Part shown: in pieces, positions 1 through 8,174 of the stretch
Layout: each line of letters begins with the position of its first letter
Numbering within the stretch: position 1 is the first letter of the stretch
NCBI RefSeq assembly: GCF_006345825.1
Contig: NZ_VCIX01000087.1
Coordinates: 62,202-126,201, forward strand
Length of the DNA: 64,000 nt
Reading direction: 5' to 3'
Origin: Paenibacillus paridis
Lineage (GTDB): Bacteria > Bacillota > Bacilli > Paenibacillales > Paenibacillaceae
The notes under the pieces: model-generated
What the model was told of the DNA's origin: nothing
Seen by the model: only the letters and a program-made list of their open reading frames with translations
Database searches by the model: none
Program-made: the position numbers and the translations under genes

Positions 1-460
1 AAATGCCATACGGTATGGAAGAAGCGACATAAAATAGAATGACTCCGAAAATATTGTCATATAATTTCAGGCTCAGAAACAATTGGTAGACCGGCACCAT
101 GACCGCCGTAATCGGCAGCGAGGTCATAAATAATATGGTCAGCATAAACGACTTCTTAAACTTCAACTGGTAACGCGACAATGGATAGGCAGCAAGCAAA
201 GCCAGCGCAACAACAAGAACAGCTTGGCCCAAGGACATAATTAGGCCAATCAAATAAGCGCGCTGATTGACGGGGCTGGTCATCACATCCGCATAGTTGG
301 CCCCCGTAATCCGATTCGGCATTTTCAGAGACTGCATGGCATTCGCATCCACCGAGGCCACGAGAACCCATAGCAAAGGCAGAAGGAAACAGATCGCGAT
401 CAGGACGAGTATCGTGTACGGTAAAATTCGGAAAATCGCTTTACGATGTTTCGCATTCAT
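1..460 (-). CDS. Carbohydrate ABC transporter permease, MalG/CUT1 type (partial)
   Basis: The window holds only the N-terminal 153 residues; the gene runs off the left edge. Translation from the ATG at 458-460 gives a basic N-terminus (MNAKHRKAIF), a first membrane span, a loop of about 45 residues, then spans beginning near YLIGLIMSLGQAVLVVAL and FMLTILFMTSLPITAVMVPV. This is the usual start of a MalG-like inner-membrane subunit of a sugar importer. The EAA loop that docks the ATPase lies beyond the edge. A ribosome site (AAGGAGA, 7 bases before ATG) sits in the 19-base gap after the upstream permease, so the two are translated as one operon. Substrate is not readable from sequence. Confidence 0.85.
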   Translation of the reverse strand, partial: MNAKHRKAIFRILPYTILVLIAICFLLPLLWVLVASVDANAMQSLKMPNRITGANYADVMTSPVNQRAYLIGLIMSLGQAVLVVALALLAAYPLSRYQLKFKKSFMLTILFMTSLPITAVMVPVYQLFLSLKLYDNIFGVILFYVASSIPYGI

Positions 461-479
461 ACGAAGTCTCCTTGTCCAT

Positions 480-1370
480 TTACTCTTTCATCGAACGGAT
501 ATAGAACAAACTCAGAACGACGCCAATCATGAGCAGAAGCAGGGAAATGGCCGTACCGTAGCCGAGCTGGTAATTGACGAAAGCCTGATTGTACATAAAG
601 ATAGGCAGCGTTGTCGTTGAGGTGCCGGGTCCTCCTCCGGTCATGGCATAGATTAACCCAAATACCCCCAGCGTTTGCAGCGTAACGAGCATCATATTCG
701 TTGTAATCGTATCTTTTATGTAGGGAAGAGTGATCCGCGTCAGCACCTGCCACCTTGAGGCTCCGTCCACCACAGCTGCCTCTTCGATTTCCGTCGGCAC
801 ATCGTCCAGCGCCGCTTGGAAGACAAGCATAGAAAAGGCAGTTCCATGCCAAATGTTTGCTAAAATGATGGTCAGCATCGGAACGGTAAACAGCCAAGCA
901 ACCTCAGTAAAGCCAAACGACGTAACGATAGCGTTAAGCGTTCCTTCATCGCCAAAAAAGCTGTAAAGGCAAAGGGCGCACACAATCTCGGGTGTCACCC
1001 AGCCCGCTAGCACAATGGTCCCGACCACACGACGAAACAGCTTGTTTTTGCGTTTCATCAGAAGAGCGATCAGAAATCCGAGCACCTGCTGGCCAATGAC
1101 GGCAGAGCCGATTAGAAATACTAGCGTGTTCCAAATGCTGACCCTAACTGTTGGGTCCTCAAACATGCGCACATAGTTGCTAATGCCCACAAATTTCAGT
1201 TCCTTCGCAGCCTCTCCCGTCAATGCAAGATTCGTAAAGGAATAAAAGAACGTTAACAAAATCGGATAAACAAAAAACACCAGCATAATGGCTATCGAAG
1301 GAATCAAGAAATAAAGCCAAGTGTACGTTTTTCTTTTCTTATAGAGAACATTACCTGCCAAGCTGCTCAT
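480..1370 (-). CDS. Sugar ABC transporter permease, MalF/CUT1 type
   Basis: A 296-residue membrane protein with six predicted spans; the first is near residues 20-40 (YFLIPSIAIMLVFFVYPILL). The EAA loop is clear near residues 190-210 (EIEEAAVVDGASRWQVLTRI); this is where the shared ATPase docks. It forms the translocation pore with the MalG-like subunit immediately downstream and receives sugar from the binding lipoprotein encoded just upstream. Start ATG at 1368-1370 has GGAGGAG 7-8 bases ahead. No ATPase gene is visible, as is common for Firmicute CUT1 systems that use a common MsmX-type ATPase (family knowledge). Confidence 0.93.
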   Translation of the reverse strand: MSSLAGNVLYKKRKTYTWLYFLIPSIAIMLVFFVYPILLTFFYSFTNLALTGEAAKELKFVGISNYVRMFEDPTVRVSIWNTLVFLIGSAVIGQQVLGFLIALLMKRKNKLFRRVVGTIVLAGWVTPEIVCALCLYSFFGDEGTLNAIVTSFGFTEVAWLFTVPMLTIILANIWHGTAFSMLVFQAALDDVPTEIEEAAVVDGASRWQVLTRITLPYIKDTITTNMMLVTLQTLGVFGLIYAMTGGGPGTSTTTLPIFMYNQAFVNYQLGYGTAISLLLLMIGVVLSLFYIRSMKE

Positions 1371-1401
1371 GCCCCGTTCTCCTCCCGCACGTTGAAAATC
1401 T

Positions 1402-1447
1402 AAAAAAAGCGGCTGCCCAAGCCAATTTTCTGATAAAGATTGGCTTG
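1402..1447 (-). promoter_or_regulatory. Intercistronic stem-loop between binding protein and permease genes
   Basis: Nine-base inverted arms CAAGCCAAT (1418-1426) and ATTGGCTTG (1439-1447) form a hairpin just after the stop of the binding-protein gene. Read on the minus strand it is followed, about nine bases later, by a run of seven T (1402-1408). The T-run is offset, so this may be a partial terminator or an RNA-stabilising stem that leaves more binding-protein than permease mRNA. The hairpin is seen; the role is inferred. Confidence 0.5.
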
Positions 1448-1463
1448 AGCATCCCCGTTTTCT

Positions 1464-2870
1464 CTATTTTTCCATCACATGGTCTTTGCCAACGATTCTT
1501 GTGACGTCCTGCGCATATTTTTGCATGGCATCGGCCGGAGATGTTCCCGTGGTGACGGCTTCCACCATCGTCTGGATTTGAGTAGACACCTCGGGATATT
1601 TATCCTGCGCTGGTCGGAATTCCGCATTTTTCAAATATTCCGTAGCAATTTCGTTAAATGGCAACTGCGTATAGCCAGGGTCCTTCGCAACATCGGCCCG
1701 CACCGTAATATTGCCTGTGGCAATGACGAGCTTCTGCGTATATTCCTTGCCAAGCGCGTATTTGATAAATTCCCATGCCTCATCCTTGTTTTGCGAATTG
1801 CTCGGAATCGACAGCGCCCAGCCGCCGGCCAGCGTAATCGATCCCGGCGCTTGCCCTTGGCTCGTCGGCATCGGAGCGAAGCCGAGCACATCCTTGTATT
1901 CCGGCCACGGCGAGGCGCCATCCTCAAAGTAATTGCCGGTAATCCATGAGCCGTCCAGCGAGATCGCAAGCTTGCCTTGCGGCAAATATTCGCGCGAAGC
2001 GGTATTTCCGGCCTGACCGTTTAGAACTTTGGAAAGCGGCGGACCAAGCTTCTCTTTGTTGATTGTTTCAATAAAGGTTAGCGCATCCAGAATGCCTTGG
2101 CTGTTGATGATCCATTTGCTGCTGGCATCGTCATACAATCTCTCTCCCGTTCCGTAGAGCAGCATCTCATACGTCTGCATGGAGGTCGCTTCCCCGGTTG
2201 CCTTGCCCATGTTCATCCAGATGGGAACTATGCCGTCGCCTGCTTTTTCCTTGATCGTTCGCGCGGCCTGCAGCACTTCGTCCCATGAGGCCGGAACCCA
2301 ATTCTCCGGCAGTCCGGCTTTTTTGAATATCTCCTTGTTGTACCAAAGTCCCCTTGAATCCGTATTATACGGCACGCCATACACTTTGCCGTCACTAGCG
2401 GTGACTCCCTTCTTCATCGCTTCGATGAAGGAGCCGTTGGTCCAGTCTTCCCACCCTTTTAATTTCTCGTCCAAGGGCTCTAGATAACCGGCGCTCGCAT
2501 CGGAATTCAGAATAAAGGTGTCTTCCGTCACGATATCCGGCGCCGTATCCTTCGATTTGAGCGCTAGCGCGATTTTGGCAAAATAATCTCCTTCCGATGC
2601 TTGGATCGGCGTTGGCTTGATCTCCACGTTTTTATTAGGGTAGCTGGCGGCGACCTCCTTGATCCATTTGTAAAGAGCTCCCTCCTCGCCAATGCCATCG
2701 TCTCTATAGGTAATTTTTATTACTTTTTTGACCGTTTCCGTCTTGCCTTCCTCTGCTTTTGTATTGGCTGGCGTGTTGTTGTTATTCTTGCTGCTGGTGC
2801 ATCCAAACAACAAGGAAATGCTCAATAACGCTGCCGTAATCAGCATCCATCTTCTTTTTCCGATTCTCAC
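1464..2870 (-). CDS. Extracellular solute-binding lipoprotein, family 1 (sugar)
   Basis: A 468-residue sugar-binding lipoprotein that delivers substrate to the two downstream permeases. I start it at GTG 2868-2870 because AAAGGAGGG lies six bases ahead; the longer TTG reading at 2897 has no ribosome site. The N-terminus is basic, then hydrophobic, then the lipobox LLFGC with Cys24 as the lipidated residue, followed by a low-complexity SSKNNNN linker. Typical family 1 features follow: KDTAPDIVTED near 110 and GVPYNTDSRGLWYNKEIFKK near 165-185. GKLAISLDGSWITGNYF is the usual ligand-proximal stretch. It is the first gene of the operon, with a promoter and cre-like box just upstream. Confidence 0.92.
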   Translation of the reverse strand: MRIGKRRWMLITAALLSISLLFGCTSSKNNNNTPANTKAEEGKTETVKKVIKITYRDDGIGEEGALYKWIKEVAASYPNKNVEIKPTPIQASEGDYFAKIALALKSKDTAPDIVTEDTFILNSDASAGYLEPLDEKLKGWEDWTNGSFIEAMKKGVTASDGKVYGVPYNTDSRGLWYNKEIFKKAGLPENWVPASWDEVLQAARTIKEKAGDGIVPIWMNMGKATGEATSMQTYEMLLYGTGERLYDDASSKWIINSQGILDALTFIETINKEKLGPPLSKVLNGQAGNTASREYLPQGKLAISLDGSWITGNYFEDGASPWPEYKDVLGFAPMPTSQGQAPGSITLAGGWALSIPSNSQNKDEAWEFIKYALGKEYTQKLVIATGNITVRADVAKDPGYTQLPFNEIATEYLKNAEFRPAQDKYPEVSTQIQTMVEAVTTGTSPADAMQKYAQDVTRIVGKDHVMEK

Positions 2871-2922
2871 GCTGTTCCCTCCTTTGAGTACTTGCAATTG
2901 CTTCGTCCATGGCCTTTAAAAT

Positions 2923-2936
2923 TGAATGCGCTTTCC
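2923..2936 (-). promoter_or_regulatory. Candidate cre (CcpA) box
   Basis: On the minus strand the 14-mer GGAAAGCGCATTCA matches 12 of 14 positions of the cre consensus TGWAARCGYTWNCW. It lies just downstream of the predicted -10, where CcpA binding usually represses. Placement ahead of a sugar-transport operon fits carbon catabolite repression. The match is seen; the function is inferred. Confidence 0.45.
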
Positions 2937-2939
2937 AAT

Positions 2940-2968
2940 CGTATAAGCTATGCTTATTTGCTTAACAA
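2940..2968 (-). promoter_or_regulatory. Sigma-A-like promoter of the sugar ABC operon
   Basis: On the minus strand TTGTTA (2963-2968) is separated by 17 bases from TATACG (2940-2945). Spacing is ideal, and each hexamer departs from consensus at two positions. It precedes the cre-like box and the binding-protein GTG. Confidence 0.45.
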
Positions 2969-3157
2969 ACGATATATTCAAACTTTTCTTAGGTATCTGG
3001 ACTAGCCTAACGCTAAACCCCCGCCACAGCGCTATCCAAAAAAAAAATTGCCATGATCCTAGACCAAGGTCCTGCCAAATTTCAGCCCGGAGACAAATGC
3101 CTAAGCGATGCTAAGCTTCTATACTGGTAACAATATGATCCGGAGAGGAATACGAAG

Positions 3158-3775
3158 ATGAAAAAACAAAATGCATTTAAAGCCTGGAACCTGCTTATCC
3201 TGTCATTGCCCAAAGGAATCATTGCCTTTGTCGTTGCCATTGCGGGGATATGCGTTAGCTTGCCGCTCGCCATTTTATGGATTGGATTGCCTATGCTGGC
3301 ACTAACCTTTGCTCTATGCCGAGGGTTCATGGAACAAGAAGAACAACAAGTCAGCCGATGGATGCGGGGCAGCGATCCGAAGCATTCAATCACAGACCAT
3401 TCGGCAGCGCTAAAATCCGAAGGCTCATCGTTCTTTTCCCTGCTCAAGGAGGGACGCTCCTATCGCAGTATCCTGTATAGCCTAGTGCAGCTTCCAATTG
3501 GCATTGCGGCTTTTACAATCGCTGTCGTTCTGCCGATTACGGCCTTTGCCGTTATGCTAGCCCCTTTAGCTTATAAAATCAGCGAATCCTTCTTCTCCTA
3601 TGAGCTTGATGCGTTCGAATGGGTGAACTATCCGTTGTTCACAGAACTAACCTCCTATGAACGGTCGTGGGTAGCTGCCGGCGTAGGTTTGGTGCTCGTA
3701 TTGCTGCTGCCGCTCATTCTGCGCGGCTTCGGAAGGTTATATGCGGCATGGATCCAAGCGGTTTCCCACGCGTAA
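3158..3775 (+). CDS. Membrane protein with putative 'sensor' domain
   Basis: A 205-residue integral membrane protein. Two closely spaced hydrophobic segments (about residues 18-52) are followed by a short cytoplasmic loop rich in Glu, Gln and Arg (FMEQEEQQVSRWMRGS). A hydrophobic pair follows near 112-145, and a last span sits near 175-195. The pattern of SLPKGIIAFVVA and LAILWIGLPMLALTFALCRG resembles the Pfam 'Putative sensor' domain (PF13796), found alone or ahead of histidine kinase modules. Here no kinase is fused. Start ATG has GGAG upstream. It ends at a shared bidirectional terminator facing the M23 gene. The signal it senses, if any, is unknown. Confidence 0.65.
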   Translation: MKKQNAFKAWNLLILSLPKGIIAFVVAIAGICVSLPLAILWIGLPMLALTFALCRGFMEQEEQQVSRWMRGSDPKHSITDHSAALKSEGSSFFSLLKEGRSYRSILYSLVQLPIGIAAFTIAVVLPITAFAVMLAPLAYKISESFFSYELDAFEWVNYPLFTELTSYERSWVAAGVGLVLVLLLPLILRGFGRLYAAWIQAVSHA

Positions 3776-3807
3776 GCTTTATTATCAAACACGCAGTTAG
3801 AAGAAAA

Positions 3808-3849
3808 AAAAGCTGTTCCTGCGATTCAAGACCGCAAGGAACAGCTTTT
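3808..3849. terminator. Bidirectional rho-independent terminator
   Basis: Perfect 13-base arms AAAAGCTGTTCCT (3808-3820) and AGGAACAGCTTTT (3837-3849), flanked by an A-run on the left and T-rich sequence on the right. It lies between convergent genes and can serve both. Confidence 0.88.
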
Positions 3850-3875
3850 GATTAGCCAAATCATGTCATACTCCA

Positions 3876-4910
3876 TTACTCAGCCGTTACCGTTTCTCCC
3901 TGCAACGGAGCCATGCCGTTCTTCCAGTTAATATTTAGCGAGAGGGACGTGAACAAATCTGCGCCATCCGATACCTGATAATGAAGATGAGCTTCGCTGG
4001 AATTGCCGGAATTGCCGAGCAGCCCGATTTCATCGCCGCTTTTCACTTTGTCTCCTACCTTTATCGTAACGGAACCTTTCTTCAGGTGGGCCAGCACGCT
4101 ATACTCCCCGCCATGATCAATGACAACCTCATTGCCTGCGGGCACCTTTTCGTTCATGACGCCTACCGGCTCGTTATCTGGCACGTCATTGACGACGGCG
4201 ACTACGGTTCCGTCCGCTGGCGCAAGCACGGGCTTGCCGAAAGCGTAGTAGCTTTCATTTTTTAGCGGGTCGCCCTTATAGGAATAACCATCCTTGGTCT
4301 GAATAATGTCATAAGCGTATCGCTGGCCTTCATGCTCGTAATGATAATTAACAAGCGCGTTCTGACCGCCCCAGAATATAAACCAATCCCCCTTCAGAGG
4401 GAAATCCAATTCCGTCTTCGTCAAGCGGTTGTCTGTTTCCGGCCACGTGGAAAGCGGTTTAGCCTGAAGCCCCAAAATGACTCCTTCTTCATCGAATACG
4501 ACCGTCATTCCCATTTTCCCGGAATCACTAATCCATGAGCGGTAATCGCCTCCATTAAGCTGCATAGTCGAAGCCTGCTTGAACGAGCTTATATCCTTCA
4601 AAAATTCGTTAGACATGCTCACAAAATCGGCTTCGCTGACTTGTTTTTTAAATTCATCGCTAAATCCTGTATACACTTCCGCGTACTTGCCATCAAGCAA
4701 AGCCTTTGGCAGATCCTCGGGCTTGATCCGCTTAACCTCCGTGCTCGTTGTTTCTGTCGGTACCTCCGTGGTCACTGCCGGTTTGTCCGTTGCCACTGCC
4801 GAATTCCCTCCTCCGCATGCCGTTAAGAGCGCTGCAAGCGCACCGGCCGCCAGTACTGTTTTGCTATAATGGAGCATATTCCAATTAACCTTCCCGCCTG
4901 TTCTCTTCAC
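3876..4910 (-). CDS. M23 family metallopeptidase lipoprotein with DUF3887-like domain
   Basis: A 344-residue secreted lipoprotein. Start is GTG 4908-4910, seven bases after GGAGG. The lipobox LLTAC gives Cys32 as anchor, then a Thr/Val-rich linker. Residues about 60-155 resemble DUF3887 (DLPKALLDGKYAEVYTGFSD). The C-terminal 150 residues are an M23/LytM fold: YAYD near 205 for a zinc Asp, PVLAPADGTV, VVIDHGG, VLAHLKKGS, and the catalytic/zinc motif HLHY preceded by GNSGNSSEA. The first zinc His is not at the classical HxxxD spacing; His in YEHEGQRYAYD is the nearest candidate. It probably trims peptidoglycan or another peptide outside the membrane. It is divergent from the two-component system and may belong to its regulon. 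Confidence 0.85.
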   Translation of the reverse strand: MKRTGGKVNWNMLHYSKTVLAAGALAALLTACGGGNSAVATDKPAVTTEVPTETTSTEVKRIKPEDLPKALLDGKYAEVYTGFSDEFKKQVSEADFVSMSNEFLKDISSFKQASTMQLNGGDYRSWISDSGKMGMTVVFDEEGVILGLQAKPLSTWPETDNRLTKTELDFPLKGDWFIFWGGQNALVNYHYEHEGQRYAYDIIQTKDGYSYKGDPLKNESYYAFGKPVLAPADGTVVAVVNDVPDNEPVGVMNEKVPAGNEVVIDHGGEYSVLAHLKKGSVTIKVGDKVKSGDEIGLLGNSGNSSEAHLHYQVSDGADLFTSLSLNINWKNGMAPLQGETVTAE

Positions 4911-4994
4911 TCCCGCACCTCCGTTTATATGGATGTCTTCGCTTCTGCCTTTCTTAGTCTAGCAAGCCAGACTTAGCTTCCGCATAACACAGAT

Positions 4995-5052
4995 TTAACT
5001 GCGGCTTAACTCTTCGCCACAGACTTTGCAGACAATTAAGGTTCCGTTAAGG
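4995..5052. promoter_or_regulatory. Two TTAA direct-repeat pairs, candidate OmpR-type response regulator sites
   Basis: TTAACT-N5-TTAACT occupies 4995-5011 and TTAAGG-N5-TTAAGG occupies 5036-5052. Each repeat has an 11-base period, and the two pairs start 41 bases apart, about four helical turns. OmpR/PhoP-type winged-helix regulators bind just such direct repeats as tandem dimers (family knowledge). The sites lie in the divergent region between the M23 gene and the response-regulator gene. Confidence 0.55.
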
Positions 5053-5125
5053 CAGCGCTTCGTTCATTTACAGCAAAACATGCTATGATGAGGGTAACGA
5101 TACAACGAAAGAAAGGAATATACGA

Positions 5126-5884
5126 ATGAACGATGCGGCTATATTGCTTGTCGATGATGAGCAATCCATCCTTGAACTATTGCAAACCGTACTGCGTAAG
5201 GAAGGCTACACCAATATAGATATGGTCATAACAGGAGAAGCGGCCATTGCTGCTTGCGAAGCCAAAACCTATGATCTGATCGTATTAGACGTCCTTTTGC
5301 CTGGACGCAGCGGAGTTGAAATATGCCCTTTTCTCCGTCAAACGACGGATGCGCCCATATTGTTTCTCACTGCTCGCGAATCGGATTTTGACAAGCTGAC
5401 CGGCTTTGCGGTAGGCGGCGATGATTATATTACAAAGCCGTTTAATCCGCTGGAGGTCGTTGCCCGCATTCGCTCCCATCTGCGCCGCTACTTGGCCGCT
5501 CGTCATCAAGCCCAAGATTCGGCAGCAGTATCCGATCTCTCCTCCACCAAAACAAAAACTGTCTATGATTATGGACATTTCCAGGTCGATGAAGCGGCAG
5601 GAGAGCTTCGCGTCGGACAAAGCCCCGTAGCTTGTCCCGCACTTGTCTTCCAACTGCTACTGTTTCTGTGCAAAAACCCTAATCGCATATTCAGCAAAAG
5701 CGAGCTGTATGAATGCGTTTGGGGCGAAGAGGCGCTGCATGACGACAATACGGTTATGGTTCATATCCACCGCATTAGGGAACGGATCGAGCCTGACCCT
5801 TCCAACCCAATCTTTATCGTAAATGTGAGAGGGCTTGGCTACAAGCTTGTTCAGCCGGAGAGAAGGGGCTCCGATCGATTATGA
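5126..5884 (+). CDS. OmpR/PhoB-family response regulator
   Basis: A 252-residue two-domain response regulator. The receiver domain spans about 1-120 with the acidic pair in LLVDDEQS, phosphorylatable Asp55 in LIVLDVLLPG, the Thr in FLTARE and Lys in ITKPFNPLE. A variable linker follows near 125-150. The winged-helix DNA-binding domain occupies about 150-245, with NRIFSKSELYECVWG and the recognition region DNTVMVHIHRIRERIEPDPS, ending NVRGLGYKL. Start ATG follows AAAGGA. The stop overlaps the kinase start by four bases (ATGA), so the pair is translationally coupled. TTAA direct repeats upstream suggest autoregulation. Confidence 0.95.
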   Translation: MNDAAILLVDDEQSILELLQTVLRKEGYTNIDMVITGEAAIAACEAKTYDLIVLDVLLPGRSGVEICPFLRQTTDAPILFLTARESDFDKLTGFAVGGDDYITKPFNPLEVVARIRSHLRRYLAARHQAQDSAAVSDLSSTKTKTVYDYGHFQVDEAAGELRVGQSPVACPALVFQLLLFLCKNPNRIFSKSELYECVWGEEALHDDNTVMVHIHRIRERIEPDPSNPIFIVNVRGLGYKLVQPERRGSDRL

Positions 5885-7680
5885 ATATCAAACGGAAACT
5901 CACTCTGCGCTTTGTGCTTCAGCTAGCTACTGCCGGCGCCTTCGTTCTGCTCATAGCTGCTATCACCATCCTTTGGGCCCTAAACCGTTTTGTCGAAATC
6001 CGGATCTCCCACGATTTTGCATCCATTGGCCTAGCTCAACTGGTCGAATCCTCGGAGATGGGCAAGGATGGCATTCATTTCGATCCCGATTTGCTGGACA
6101 GAGTCAAGAAAAACGGCGGCTGGCTGCAAAGCATTGACGAGAATGGCGTGGTCGAGCAATCCTATAACACCCCCAAGGATGTACCAAAAAAATATGCGCC
6201 CGGCGAGTTTATGTCTTATTGGATGGGAACCACACCGTTTCCCTACCAATTGTATCTATGGATTCAAGAGAAAGACGAAAGGATATTTACTTTGATATAC
6301 GGTGAGCATAATGATTTAGGCATGCTATTAGCAAACATAAGCAGCCAAGGAACCTTCTCTTCCGAGGATGGACTTCTGCTGCCCGGTGACACGGCTGCTA
6401 GAGTTAAGCAGCTCGGGGGCTTCATTCAGCTTCTTAATGCAGACGGATCCGAGCTTGTCTCCTACAACCGTCCTGAATCAGTACCGTCTGCCTATACGCT
6501 GCAGGAGCTAGCCCTGCGCTCGATATATAATGAAAGATACGGTTATCATCTGGCTTCAACCTACGATAATGAAACCGGCCGCACATGGGTCGTCTGCCTT
6601 CCCAATGCTGACGGCATCGCTATCGGCAATCGCTTGTTTCTGCCCGCGGAAGAGCGTACGATTCTAATCGGGATCACGGCCATGTTTACGGCCATCTTCC
6701 TTTCATTCGTCTTCCTCTCCCTATGGCAGGCGCACCGCTTTGGAGTCCCCCTGCTGCATATGCTCACCTGGCTCGACGCGCTTGGCAAAGCCGTATATCA
6801 TGAGCCTGTGGATCACCGGGGCGTCCATCGCAGCCGGATGCGGTCAGGCAAATGGAGGCGTCGTTACCGTATTTTTGCCGACGTCATGAATTCCATCGAT
6901 AAGCTCTCGGGTACTCTGCAGAAGGATCAGGCGCTGCGACAACAGACGGACAGCCTAAGAGAGGAATGGATCGCAGGAGTTAGCCATGATTTGAAAACGC
7001 CGCTCGTTTCAATTAAAGGTTATGCCCATTTACTCGCTGAACCGCAATATGATTGGACGACCGAGGAGGTGCGCAAATTTTCCGGCACCATGCTGGAGAA
7101 ATCTGCGCATATGGAAAATCTGATTAACGACCTTGCTCTGACCTATCGCTTAAAGAGCGGGGCTCGGGCGCCGGATTCCGAGGAAATGGAGCTCAATAGC
7201 TGGCTGCGCGACATGTTAAAGCAAGCAGGAGCCAGTCCCAGCTATGTCAAAGAATCGATCTTGTTTCAGGCTGCTCCTTTCGACATCACGGTTACGCTGT
7301 ATGCCCCTTGGCTCGAGAGGGTCATTCATAATTTGGTCGCCAATGCCCTGCTGCATAATCCTCCGGGGACGATCCTTACCGTCTCTGTCGCAGCAAGCGC
7401 GGATGGCGAACAAGTAACGATTCAATTCGCAGATAATGGAGCAGGCATGGATGAAGTTACTGCGGCTCGGCTGTTCGAACGCTACTATAGAGGAACCGAC
7501 ACATCCGCCACACCAAACGGGACAGGCCTTGGCATGGCCGTATCCAAAGGACTGATCGAAGCCATGCACGGCCACATTCAAGTGGATACGGCTTTGGGCA
7601 AAGGCACTGTCATTCGCCTCATTTGGCGCGACGCGGCCGCTCGCGCTAAACACCGGGAGCAGCTTACCATTGATGAATGA
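5881..7680 (+). CDS. Membrane sensor histidine kinase
   Basis: A 599-residue kinase partner of the preceding regulator. A membrane span lies near 12-35, an extracytoplasmic sensing region of about 220 residues follows, and a second span is near 258-282. A basic juxtamembrane stretch (RSRMRSGKWRRRYRIF) replaces an obvious HAMP motif. The dimerisation/phospho-acceptor helix has GVSHDLKTPL with His369. The ATP lid includes the N-box NLVANALLHN, DNGAGMD and GTGLGMAVSKGL. The sensing region shows no named domain I can recognise, so the stimulus is unknown. The divergent M23 gene hints at a cell-envelope signal. A terminator follows directly. Confidence 0.93.
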   Translation: MNIKRKLTLRFVLQLATAGAFVLLIAAITILWALNRFVEIRISHDFASIGLAQLVESSEMGKDGIHFDPDLLDRVKKNGGWLQSIDENGVVEQSYNTPKDVPKKYAPGEFMSYWMGTTPFPYQLYLWIQEKDERIFTLIYGEHNDLGMLLANISSQGTFSSEDGLLLPGDTAARVKQLGGFIQLLNADGSELVSYNRPESVPSAYTLQELALRSIYNERYGYHLASTYDNETGRTWVVCLPNADGIAIGNRLFLPAEERTILIGITAMFTAIFLSFVFLSLWQAHRFGVPLLHMLTWLDALGKAVYHEPVDHRGVHRSRMRSGKWRRRYRIFADVMNSIDKLSGTLQKDQALRQQTDSLREEWIAGVSHDLKTPLVSIKGYAHLLAEPQYDWTTEEVRKFSGTMLEKSAHMENLINDLALTYRLKSGARAPDSEEMELNSWLRDMLKQAGASPSYVKESILFQAAPFDITVTLYAPWLERVIHNLVANALLHNPPGTILTVSVAASADGEQVTIQFADNGAGMDEVTAARLFERYYRGTDTSATPNGTGLGMAVSKGLIEAMHGHIQVDTALGKGTVIRLIWRDAAARAKHREQLTIDE

Positions 7681-7684
7681 ACGG

Positions 7685-7721
7685 AAAAGAAGCTGTCCTT
7701 TATGAAGGAACAGCTTCTTTT
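7685..7721. terminator. Rho-independent terminator after the two-component operon
   Basis: Arms AAAAGAAGCTGTCCTT (7685-7700) and AAGGAACAGCTTCTTTT (7705-7721) pair with one bulged A and a four-base loop. It lies between convergent genes and could act on both strands. Confidence 0.85.
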
Positions 7722-7766
7722 CTGTGATATCCGATATTGAACGATCTTTTTCGCAGCCATTAAAGC

Positions 7767-8174
7767 CTATAGCTGCGCTTCTAACCTCTCTATCGCATTC
7801 AAGATGCGGACGTCCAGCTCTCCCATGCCTCTTGTTATATTCACCTCAGAAAAAGAAGACGGCTGCAAAAAATCGAGCATCGCCTCGATTGCCACCCGTG
7901 GATCGACGGTTTCACCGCATGTATAACAATCCAGTGCAGCGAAGCCTTTCTCGGGATAGGTATGAATCGACATATGGCTCTCCGACAACAGCACAAGCAC
8001 CGTAGCGCCCTGTGGCTCGAATTGCTTGGACTGAACCGATAAAACCGTTGCACCGCTAGCTTCAGCAGCTTGTACCATTTGAGCGAGCAGCAAATCCGCC
8101 TCATTTAAATGTTCAAAGGCAATCCCCCAAGCATCAACCGCCATATGCCGACCATACGTTGAATATTCCACCAT
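7767..8174 (-). CDS. speD: S-adenosylmethionine decarboxylase proenzyme
   Basis: A 135-residue class 1B SAM decarboxylase, which makes decarboxylated SAM, the aminopropyl donor for spermidine synthesis. The self-cleavage site is clear: LLSESHMSIHTYPE, where cleavage between Glu65 and Ser66 would generate the pyruvoyl cofactor. His71 and Cys86 (DCYTCG) match the processing and catalytic residues of the Thermotoga-type enzyme. Length is about 10-15 residues over the short bacterial forms. Start ATG abuts the stop of the upstream nitrilase gene (TAAATG), with GGGGAG inside that gene's end. It is therefore the last gene of a tight three-gene unit. No spermidine synthase is visible nearby. Confidence 0.95.
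   Translation of the reverse strand: MVEYSTYGRHMAVDAWGIAFEHLNEADLLLAQMVQAAEASGATVLSVQSKQFEPQGATVLVLLSESHMSIHTYPEKGFAALDCYTCGETVDPRVAIEAMLDFLQPSSFSEVNITRGMGELDVRILNAIERLEAQL

Noticed and set aside
1479..1949. 156-residue plus-strand frame opposite the first binding-protein gene
   Set aside because: Antisense shadow with Arg-rich sequence; no ribosome site.
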